Below are positions 7,623 through 13,011 of a stretch of DNA of 17,509 nt, in pieces. Under the pieces are notes generated by a model. It was not told where the DNA came from and did no database searches. It was given only the letters and a program-made list of their open reading frames with translations. The stretch is from NCBI GenBank assembly GCA_031551725.1, contig JAVBNF010000031.1, positions 1-17,509 of the forward strand. The letters run 5' to 3'. Position 1 is the first letter of the stretch; every line of letters begins with the position of its first letter. Made by a program: the position numbers and the translations under genes. This stretch comes from JAVBNF01 sp031551725. Its GTDB lineage: Bacteria; Bacteroidota; Bacteroidia; Bacteroidales; P3.

Positions 7623-8317
7623 AAGAAATCCATTACGTGCATATTAAAAACATCCGGCATCTTAAATGCCAGGAAATGATTGCCGTTTGGAATTATTAAT
7701 CGTTGAGAACCCGCAATAGCATTGTGAATATCGTCGTTTTCCTGTTGGCTAACCATATCGCGTTCTCCGGTAACAACAAGTGTAGGAACTTTGATTGTTG
7801 CGATTTCAGAAAGTTTCAGATAGGGTTGAAAAACCATCAATGCCCAAACTTCCCTTGTTTTTCGCGCTTTTGAAGAGTAAATGGATTGAAATAAAAGTTT
7901 GCAATATGCTTTTTGAATTTGCTTGCGAGGTTTCGGCTTCAAGCCTTTCGGCGTGTAATTTCCGCCCAGTAGAATCAATGATTGTATGCGTTCTTGAGCA
8001 ATCAATGCGAAATACATGGCCGTAATTGCGCCGTCGCTGAAACCCAAAATATGTGCTTTTTCAATCTTTAATTCATTGAAAACATTCAATAAGTCTTGCG
8101 CAAAGAGTTGATAAGTGAGCTTTCCTTGACCACGCGTTGATTTGCCGTGAGCACGTGTATCAACAGCCACGACTTTGTAAAATTGCGAAAAATAATCAAT
8201 CTGCGCTTTGAAAATAGTCGAATCTTCGCCGTTTCCGTGAAGTAAAACCAAGGTTTCCGGATGTCGTGCGCCGTAAATTTCGCAATTGATAATGGCTGTG
8301 TTTGAATGGATTTTCAT
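7604..8317 (-). CDS. Alpha/beta hydrolase
   Basis: The 237-residue protein has the alpha/beta-hydrolase hallmarks: the oxyanion-hole string LLHGNGED (about 25-32), the nucleophile elbow GFSDG (92-96, Ser94), an acid in VTGERDMV (Asp187) and the catalytic histidine in NGNHFLAF (His214). There is no signal peptide, so it is cytoplasmic. The substrate is unknown; esterase, thioesterase or small-molecule hydrolase are all possible. The ATG at 8315-8317 is chosen over an upstream TTG (8330-8332) because that TTG is the end of a -7 promoter box. It follows the rhodanese gene after 61 bases and ends in a strong terminator. Confidence 0.87.
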   Translation of the reverse strand: MKIHSNTAIINCEIYGARHPETLVLLHGNGEDSTIFKAQIDYFSQFYKVVAVDTRAHGKSTRGQGKLTYQLFAQDLLNVFNELKIEKAHILGFSDGAITAMYFALIAQERIQSLILLGGNYTPKGLKPKPRKQIQKAYCKLLFQSIYSSKARKTREVWALMVFQPYLKLSEIATIKVPTLVVTGERDMVSQQENDDIHNAIAGSQRLIIPNGNHFLAFKMPDVFNMHVMDFLKNSSM

Positions 8318-8329
8318 AATAAATTTATG

Positions 8330-8337
8330 CAAAAATA
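8330..8337 (-). promoter_or_regulatory. Candidate -7 element for the alpha/beta hydrolase gene
   Basis: The minus strand reads TATTTTTG, matching TAnnTTTG, 12 bases upstream of the chosen ATG. I see no good -33 TTTG at the usual distance. Readthrough from the rhodanese gene is also possible, since no terminator separates them. Confidence 0.5.
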
Positions 8338-8378
8338 CAAAATAATCGTTATACTAAACGCTTATTCGTGCGAGAAAT

Positions 8379-8663
8379 TTATAAAAACATGATCCAGCTT
8401 ACGCCATCGTGAAGTTTGTTGAAACCGTTTGTTTTTAACAGATGTTGAGCTTGTTGACTGCGCATTCCGCTTTGGCAAACCGTAATAATTTCAGCGTCTT
8501 TGTTGAGTTCGGAAATACGCGAAGGCAGTTCGTTTAGAGGAATGTTGATTGAGCTTGCCGCATGACTTTCGGCGTATTCATCACGATTGCGTACATCCAA
8601 TAAAATGGCGCCCTGTTTTACCAACTCTTTTAAGTGATTGTTGTCTGTAGATTGAAAAAACAT
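8379..8663 (-). CDS. Single-domain rhodanese (sulfurtransferase)
   Basis: This 94-residue protein is a complete single rhodanese domain. It has LLDVRNRDEY (about 21-30), the HAASSINIPLNEL segment, and the active-site loop CQSGMRS, with Cys63 expected to carry the persulfide. It would move sulfane sulfur between donors and acceptors in the cytoplasm. An upstream TTG (8688-8690) would add nine residues but is part of a -7 promoter box, so the ATG at 8661-8663 is used. It is divergent from the fused flavoprotein, which also contains a rhodanese domain, so the two probably share regulation and substrate chemistry. The alpha/beta hydrolase follows in the same direction. Confidence 0.92.
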   Translation of the reverse strand: MFFQSTDNNHLKELVKQGAILLDVRNRDEYAESHAASSINIPLNELPSRISELNKDAEIITVCQSGMRSQQAQHLLKTNGFNKLHDGVSWIMFL

Positions 8664-8687
8664 GATTTTTAAGATTAAAGATTTCTG

Positions 8688-8695
8688 CAAATATA
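8688..8695 (-). promoter_or_regulatory. -7 element of the rhodanese promoter
   Basis: The minus strand reads TATATTTG, a perfect TAnnTTTG match, 24 bases upstream of the rhodanese ATG. The position expected for -33 (about 8716-8719) falls inside the first of three 16-bp tandem repeats and is not a consensus TTTG, consistent with a regulated promoter. Confidence 0.6.
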
Positions 8696-8710
8696 CAAAT
8701 TATTTCTAAA

Positions 8711-8758
8711 GGAAAATAATTTTATTGGAAAATTGTTTCAATGGAAAATAATTTGTAC
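8711..8758. promoter_or_regulatory. Three tandem 16-bp repeats: candidate operator between divergent sulfur genes
   Basis: Three head-to-tail units start at 8711, 8727 and 8743: GGAAAATAATTTTATT, GGAAAATTGTTTCAAT and GGAAAATAATTTGTAC. Units 1 and 3 share their first 12 bases; unit 2 keeps GGAAAAT and the central TTT. The array covers the -33 position of both divergent promoters and touches the -7 box of the rightward one. A 9-bp dyad (AAATTATTT 8697-8705 with AAATAATTT 8714-8722) overlaps its left end. This is where a regulator of both transcripts would be expected to bind; the downstream MarR-type protein is the nearest candidate. Confidence 0.65.
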
Positions 8759-8763
8759 TTTTG
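8733..8763 (+). promoter_or_regulatory. Promoter of the CoA-disulfide reductase fusion gene
   Basis: TTG (8733-8735), 20 bases, then TACTTTTG (8756-8763), matching the Bacteroidota -33/-7 pattern. The -7 box ends 17 bases before the ATG at 8781. The -33 core lies inside the second 16-bp repeat. Confidence 0.75.
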
Positions 8764-8780
8764 CATAAAATAAAATAAAT

Positions 8781-11243
8781 ATGAAACATGTCATTATCGG
8801 TGGAGTGGCCGGAGGTGCCACGGCTGCTGCGCGCATCCGAAGAGCAGATGAGGATGCTGAAATTGTGTTGCTTGAAAAAGGTTCCTATATATCTTATGCT
8901 AATTGCGGTTTGCCCTATTATATCGGTGGTGTGATTGAACAGCGCGAGAAATTGTTTTTACAAACGCCCGCTTCTTTCGGCAAACGCTTTAAGATTGATG
9001 TGCGTGTGGAAAACGAGGTTGTTGCTATTCATGCGGATAAGAAACAGATTACGGTTCGTAAATCCGATGGTTCCGAATATGTTGAAACGTACGATAAACT
9101 CTTGCTTTCGCCCGGCGCATCGCCTGTAAAACCGCCCATTCCCGGAATACACACAGAAGGTATTTTTACTTTGCGTGATGTGAAAGATACGGATATGATT
9201 AAAAATTATCTAAAAAATCATACGATCCGCAATGCTGTTGTGGTTGGCGCCGGATTTATCGGCTTAGAGATGGCGGAAAACCTGCGCCATGCCGGCGCAA
9301 AAGTGTCGATTGTGGAAAAAAGCAATCAGGTAATGACGCCGATTGATTTCTCAATGGCGGCGCATGTGCATCAGCATCTTTCGCAAAAAGGCGTGAATTT
9401 ATATTTGGAACAAGGCGTGGAGTCGTTTGAGAATAAAGACGGACGAATTTTAGTGCATTGTGAAAAAAATATGACTTTGCCCGCAGATATTGTGATACTT
9501 TCAATTGGTGTGCGCCCGGAAACAACGCTTGCAAAATCGGCCGGATTGAAAATTGGCGAAACGGGCGGCATTTGGGTTGACGAATTTTTACAAACGTCGG
9601 CAAAAGATATTTATGCCGTAGGCGATGCCATTGAGTTTCCGCATCCTTTAACGGGTAAACCGTGGCTTAATTATCTTGCGAATCCTGCGAACCGCCAAGG
9701 ACGTATTGTTGCCGATAATATGGTTTTTAATAATGTTGAAAAATACGAAGGCGCTATCGGCACCGCAATTGCGAAGGTGTTTGATTTAACGGTTGCAACT
9801 ACCGGGCTTGCGGCTAAACGTTTGCAGCAAATGCAAATCAAGTATCAAAGTTCTACCACACACGGGAATTCGCATTCCGGCTATTATCCCGATGCTTTGC
9901 CGTTGAGTATCAAATTGATGTTTGATCCGGATAATGGAAAATTGTACGGCGCTCAGTGTGTCGGATTTGATGGCGTGGATAAAAGGATTGATCAAGCCGC
10001 TTTGATTATCAAGAAAAACGGTACGATTTACGATTTAATTAAGTTGGAACATGCTTATGCTCCACCGTTTTCTTCGGCAAAAGATCCGCTGGCTATTGCG
10101 GGTTATGTGGCAAGCAACATCATTGGCAATATCATGCCGGTTGTTTCCTGGCGCGATATTGAAAAAGCCGATCTTTCGAAAGTTGTGATTCTGGATGTGC
10201 GTACACGCGAAGAATTTTCAATGGGGGCTATTCGCGGATCCGTGAATATTCCGGTGGATGAGCTGCGCGACCGCATTTCCGAGTTATCGTCCGATAAAAC
10301 AATTTATATTTATTGTGCAATTGGTTTGCGCGGATATTTAGCATTGAAAATCCTTACGGCTAAAGGTTTTAAAGATGTAAGAAACCTTTCCGGTGGTTAC
10401 AAAACACATTCAATTGCCACTGCTGAAATCAAAAATGAAGAAATAATTGTAAATAATCCGAAACCCGAAACTCAAGATGCCCACGCACCTTCGATGCTCG
10501 GCATGACAAAACAAGAAATGAAAATGATGAAATTAGATGCATGCGGATTACAATGTCCGGGACCCATTGTACGTTTGAAACAAGCAATGGATAAAATGGA
10601 AATCGGCGAGCGTTTGGAAATGACCGCTACGGATGCAGGTTTTGCCAATGATGTACAAGCATGGTGTAACTCGACAGGAAATATTTTGGTTTCAAAAACG
10701 ATGGAAAAAGGCGTGTTTACGGTTGTTGTTGAGAAATCTGCGAAAGCATGCAGAACAGTGAGCTCATGCGACGGGAAAGCAAAAACCTTGATCATGTTCA
10801 GCGATGATTTGGATAAAGCATTGGCAACGTTCGTACTTGCGAACGGTGCAGCGGCAACCGGTCAGAAAGTCTCTATTTTCTTCACTTTTTGGGGATTGAA
10901 TGTAATCAAAAAAGTAAAGAAACCGAAAATAGAAAAGGATATTTTCGGAAAAATGTTTTCAATGATGTTGCCTTCAAACTCACTGAAATTAAAGCTTTCG
11001 AAGTTTAATATGTTAGGAATGGGCAGTTGGATGATGCGTTTGATTATGAAACAGAAAAATATCGATTCGCTTGAAAGCCTGCGTGAACAGGCGCTTGCAC
11101 AAGGTGTCGAATTTATTGCCTGCCAAATGTCGATGGATGTGATGGGAGTAAAACGTGAAGAATTGCTCGACGATGTTGTTGTGGGCGGTGTTGCGACTTA
11201 TATCGAACGTGCAGATCAAGCAAATATCAATCTTTTTATTTAA
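8781..11243 (+). CDS. CoA-disulfide reductase fused to rhodanese, TusA and DsrE-like domains
   Basis: The 820-residue protein is a fusion of four modules. Residues 1-450 are a FAD/NAD(P)H disulfide reductase: FAD motif GGVAGG (7-12), redox Cys42 in SYANCGLPYYIGG, NAD motif GAGFIGLE (156-163), FAD-binding GDA (281-283), and HAYAPPFSSAKDP (424-436), typical of CoA-disulfide/persulfide reductases. Residues about 455-545 are a rhodanese domain with the loop YCAIGLRGY and active Cys512. Residues about 583-652 are a TusA/SirA domain with LDACGLQCPGP (Cys588, Cys592). Residues about 667-820 are a DsrE/F-like domain with Cys781. The architecture suggests persulfide transfer between several cysteines in one cytoplasmic polypeptide, with reduction of CoA or protein persulfides at the flavin end. 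Related fusions are known in Bacteroidota and Firmicutes. The MarR gene starts four bases after the stop. Confidence 0.93.
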   Translation: MKHVIIGGVAGGATAAARIRRADEDAEIVLLEKGSYISYANCGLPYYIGGVIEQREKLFLQTPASFGKRFKIDVRVENEVVAIHADKKQITVRKSDGSEYVETYDKLLLSPGASPVKPPIPGIHTEGIFTLRDVKDTDMIKNYLKNHTIRNAVVVGAGFIGLEMAENLRHAGAKVSIVEKSNQVMTPIDFSMAAHVHQHLSQKGVNLYLEQGVESFENKDGRILVHCEKNMTLPADIVILSIGVRPETTLAKSAGLKIGETGGIWVDEFLQTSAKDIYAVGDAIEFPHPLTGKPWLNYLANPANRQGRIVADNMVFNNVEKYEGAIGTAIAKVFDLTVATTGLAAKRLQQMQIKYQSSTTHGNSHSGYYPDALPLSIKLMFDPDNGKLYGAQCVGFDGVDKRIDQAALIIKKNGTIYDLIKLEHAYAPPFSSAKDPLAIAGYVASNIIGNIMPVVSWRDIEKADLSKVVILDVRTREEFSMGAIRGSVNIPVDELRDRISELSSDKTIYIYCAIGLRGYLALKILTAKGFKDVRNLSGGYKTHSIATAEIKNEEIIVNNPKPETQDAHAPSMLGMTKQEMKMMKLDACGLQCPGPIVRLKQAMDKMEIGERLEMTATDAGFANDVQAWCNSTGNILVSKTMEKGVFTVVVEKSAKACRTVSSCDGKAKTLIMFSDDLDKALATFVLANGAAATGQKVSIFFTFWGLNVIKKVKKPKIEKDIFGKMFSMMLPSNSLKLKLSKFNMLGMGSWMMRLIMKQKNIDSLESLREQALAQGVEFIACQMSMDVMGVKREELLDDVVVGGVATYIERADQANINLFI

Positions 11244-11247
11244 ACGA

Positions 11248-11604
11248 ATGGAGAAACTGTGTAAAATCAGGGATGTTTACCGCGCTATTGCAGATTACGA
11301 GGTGCAATTACAACAAACCTACAATCTCTCGTTAAACGAAGGCATGTTGTTGTGCACATTGCATAAAACCGATAATTTGACGTCAGGTGAGCTCGCAGGA
11401 TATCTCGGACTGACGACTTCAAATACATCCAAAGTAATTCTTTCGCTTGAAAAGAAAGCCTTTGTGAAACGTGTTATGAGTAAAGAAGACAAACGGATGA
11501 TGCATTTTTCCTTAACCGCAAAAGGAAGCAAGCAGCTTGAGAAAATCAAAAGCTCAAAATTAGAGTTGCCCGGTTTGTTGGAAGGTTTATGCTCGATTTT
11601 ATAA
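11248..11604 (+). CDS. Short MarR-family transcriptional regulator
   Basis: The 118-residue protein is shorter than usual MarR proteins (about 140-150) but keeps the winged helix: LTSGELAGYLGLTTSNTSKVILSLEKKAFVKR (about 44-75) is helix-turn-helix plus recognition helix, and SKEDKRMMHFSLTAKG (about 78-93) is the wing. Cysteines at 5, 36 and 115 could allow thiol-based sensing, although this is inference. I place the start at the ATG 11248-11250, four bases after the flavoprotein stop, so the two are almost certainly cotranscribed. An in-frame upstream extension lies inside the flavoprotein gene in another frame and is not credible. The likely role is control of its own operon and perhaps of the divergent rhodanese through the 16-bp repeats. 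Confidence 0.85.
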   Translation: MEKLCKIRDVYRAIADYEVQLQQTYNLSLNEGMLLCTLHKTDNLTSGELAGYLGLTTSNTSKVILSLEKKAFVKRVMSKEDKRMMHFSLTAKGSKQLEKIKSSKLELPGLLEGLCSIL

Positions 11605-12060
11605 ACAAGCAGCCTTTTCGCAAAATTTTTCACAAGCTCGATCCAGCATCTCAAACACATTCTCAAACCCAGTGTTTCCGCCGTAGTAAGGATCAGGAAC
11701 CATACGGTTTTCTCCCGGATGGGTAATGTTTAAAATAAAGTCTGTTTTTTGCCGGTCTGTATCTGATTTTGCAACACGCATCACATCCGTGTAATTGCGG
11801 TTGTCCATTACAAATATTTTATCGAATTTCTTAAAATCTTCGTATTTGAAAGTGCGGGAACGGATGTCATTAATATCTATTCCGTATTTTTTTGCTGTAG
11901 CGATAGCGCGGCTGTCGGCGCAATCGCCGCTGTGATACGGTTCAAATCCGGCAGAATCCACTTCAATATGTAATCCTTTTTCTTTTGCTTTATGCCTTAA
12001 AATCCCTTCTGCCATTGGAGAACGACAGATATTGCCGAGGCAAACCATTAACACTTTCAT
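11599..12060 (-). CDS. Low-molecular-weight protein tyrosine phosphatase
   Basis: This 153-residue protein has the P-loop CLGNICRS near the N-terminus (Cys7 nucleophile, Arg13) and the general-acid DPYY (Asp123), the diagnostic pair of low-molecular-weight PTPs; the length is normal for the family. It is cytoplasmic and acts on phosphotyrosine or small phosphoesters. The ATG at 12058-12060 gives the standard N-terminus MKVLMVCLGN; an upstream TTG would add 19 residues that run through the promoter. The gene converges with the MarR gene and overlaps its last six bases: the palindrome TTATAA (11599-11604) supplies both stop codons. No exopolysaccharide kinase partner is present, so its substrate is unknown. 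Confidence 0.93.
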   Translation of the reverse strand: MKVLMVCLGNICRSPMAEGILRHKAKEKGLHIEVDSAGFEPYHSGDCADSRAIATAKKYGIDINDIRSRTFKYEDFKKFDKIFVMDNRNYTDVMRVAKSDTDRQKTDFILNITHPGENRMVPDPYYGGNTGFENVFEMLDRACEKFCEKAACL

Positions 12061-12086
12061 AAATAAAAAATCGTAAAAATATCGGG

Positions 12087-12118
12087 CAAAGATACAAAAT
12101 ATTTGCCACTTACACAAA
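12087..12118 (-). promoter_or_regulatory. Consensus Bacteroidota promoter for the tyrosine phosphatase
   Basis: On the minus strand TTTG (12115-12118), exactly 20 bases, then TATCTTTG (12087-12094): a perfect -33/-7 match. The -7 box ends 26 bases before the chosen ATG, which rules out the upstream TTG as a start. Confidence 0.85.
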
Positions 12119-12353
12119 GGGGTGTAAAAATCAAGAAATTAGAGAACTATACAAAATCATGCTAACGATTTGGAGATTTTTGTACTTCATTTAGTTAGAA
12201 CTATTTTCGTGGATACAAAAGTACGAAAAAATATTGGGACATGATAAAATATTTTCAAAATCTCTCGTTCAAATCAAATACATAAATCGCTGTGATTTTT
12301 TTGGTGGGAATGCCAATATTTCAGATTCTATTTGTCATTTCAGACAAAACAAA

Positions 12354-12393
12354 AAAAGCAATTTTGGTCGGATATACGACCAAAATTGCTTTT
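12354..12393 (-). terminator. Strong intrinsic terminator downstream of the HTH gene
   Basis: A perfect 17-bp stem (12354-12370 with 12377-12393) closes a 6-base loop, GATATA; the inner stem is TTTTGGTCG/CGACCAAAA. On the minus strand it continues into a seven-T run, so it is best read as the terminator of the HTH gene that stops 41 bases upstream. The plus-strand T-run is shorter (four T). Confidence 0.9.
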
Positions 12394-12433
12394 CCAACAC
12401 ATAAATGCGTCGTTTGTCAGCGATAAGTATTCA

Positions 12434-12742
12434 CTATAAAATGGACGGTTTTGCGGATTGATAAACCGAACTTCCGCCTGCCATGAAGGTTTCCAAGTCT
12501 TCTTTGAGAAAATAAAGTCTGCGACCTGTGCGACGATAAGGCAGATTGCCTCTATCGATGTAGTTGTGAATACTTCGCGTACTGCAATGAAGGACTTTGG
12601 CTGCTTCTTCGGTACTTAGCCAACGGTCATTGAGTTTGCTAAAAGAGGTTTGTGAATTGCGACGTAAAAGGAAAAGCATTTCCTCCATGCGTTCATGAAG
12701 TCGCGATACATCATCTTTGTGAATTAGTGTGAATGTTTCCAT
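12434..12742 (-). CDS. Excisionase-family helix-turn-helix DNA-binding protein
   Basis: The 102-residue protein has an N-terminal amphipathic helix (HKDDVSRLHERMEEMLFLLRR, about 8-28) that could dimerise, then a MerR-like/HTH_17 domain at about 41-88 with WLSTEEAAKVLHCSTRSIHNYIDRG and the wing LPYRRTGRRLYFLKEDLETFM. Proteins of this size and form are common in Bacteroidota conjugative and mobilisable elements, where some act as excision factors and others as regulators. No integrase, relaxase or transposase is in the window, so it may be an orphan or the edge of an element. The ATG at 12740-12742 has a -7 box upstream and the gene ends before a strong terminator, so it is a single-gene unit. 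The helically spaced repeats upstream are possible binding sites. Confidence 0.85.
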   Translation of the reverse strand: METFTLIHKDDVSRLHERMEEMLFLLRRNSQTSFSKLNDRWLSTEEAAKVLHCSTRSIHNYIDRGNLPYRRTGRRLYFLKEDLETFMAGGSSVYQSAKPSIL

Positions 12743-12814
12743 CTTGTTTTCTGATTTTGTGGGTTAATAATTTAATTTGTTTTCGACCAACTTCTGTGAG
12801 TTGATTTTCGATTA

Positions 12815-12846
12815 CAAAATTACATCAGTACAAGCAATTAATAAAG
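12815..12846 (-). promoter_or_regulatory. Candidate promoter of the HTH gene
   Basis: The minus strand has TAATTTTG (12815-12822), a perfect TAnnTTTG, with an imperfect TTTA -33 element 19 bases upstream (12842-12845). The resulting 5' untranslated leader would be about 65 bases and contains the small inverted repeat CAACT/AGTTG around 12789-12804. Confidence 0.55.
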
Positions 12847-12866
12847 CGTAAAACAACGCAAAAAGA

Positions 12867-12887
12867 TGAAAAATTATACATTTTTCA
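12867..12887. promoter_or_regulatory. Perfect 8-bp dyad upstream of the HTH promoter
   Basis: TGAAAAAT (12867-12874), 5-base spacer TATAC, ATTTTTCA (12880-12887). Its symmetry and position about 45 bases upstream of the HTH -7 box fit a dimeric regulator site, but AT-rich dyads also arise by chance. Confidence 0.4.
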
Positions 12888-12906
12888 AAACGGGGTATTT
12901 TGCTGC

Positions 12907-13009
12907 AAAAAGCGATAGTTTCGCGATAAAAAGCAGTTAAAAGCGATAGATTTAGTGTCAAAAAGCAGATTTTTGCTTAAAAAAGCGATAAAAAAGCAGA
13001 TTTTTGCTT
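12907..13009. repeat. Cluster of helically phased A-tract/GCGATA-GCAG repeats
   Basis: Seven short elements of the form (A)nGCGATA or (A)nGCAG(A/T)T have their GC step at 12912, 12923, 12933, 12943, 12965, 12985 and 12996. The spacings are 11, 10, 10, 22, 20 and 11 bases, that is, one or two DNA turns each. Most are preceded by a 4-6 base A-tract, so the DNA should be intrinsically curved. Within the cluster a perfect 19-base direct repeat (12960-12978 and 12991-13009, starting AAAAAGCAGATTTTTGC) recurs at 31 bases. The cluster lies between the excisionase-type HTH gene and the 3' end of the beta-barrel gene. It could be a multi-site binding region for a DNA-bending protein, an iteron-like array or a recombination region. 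Confidence 0.8.
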
Positions 13010-13010
13010 T
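12993..13010 (-). terminator. Possible weak terminator after the beta-barrel gene
   Basis: On the minus strand AAAGCA, a 6-base loop, TGCTTT and further T residues follow immediately after the beta-barrel stop codon. The stem is only 6 bp and A/T-rich. A second, identical hairpin lies 31 bases further on as part of the direct repeat, which could make the pair function in tandem. Confidence 0.45.
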
Positions 13011-13011
13011 A

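Larger units (their letters stand above)
12061..12433. other. Gene-poor AT-rich interval between the phosphatase and the HTH gene
   Basis: No credible gene or tRNA was found here on either strand. The first ~60 bases hold the phosphatase promoter and bases 12354-12393 hold a strong terminator. Between them is AT-rich sequence with one small perfect hairpin (TTTGTC 12331-12336, GACAAA 12343-12348). The change from compact gene packing to loose AT-rich spacing marks the start of an accessory-looking region that continues to the window end. Confidence 0.7.

Noticed and set aside
11155..11247. Longer MarR protein starting inside the flavoprotein gene
   Set aside because: The extension overlaps the DsrE-like domain coding sequence in another frame and adds nothing like a MarR N-terminus; the ATG four bases after the flavoprotein stop is a normal operon start.
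12118..12353. Small RNA or tRNA gene in the gap
   Set aside because: No cloverleaf, conserved RNA motif or promoter-terminator pair on a consistent strand was found; only a 6-bp hairpin.
12907..13009. CRISPR array or tRNA-like cluster
   Set aside because: Repeats are 6-19 bases, AT-rich, and lack unique spacers of regular length; no cloverleaf can be formed and no cas gene is near.
12434..13011. Complete integrative element
   Set aside because: Only an excisionase-type gene is present; no integrase, relaxase or transposase and no matching att-like direct repeats flanking the region could be seen.
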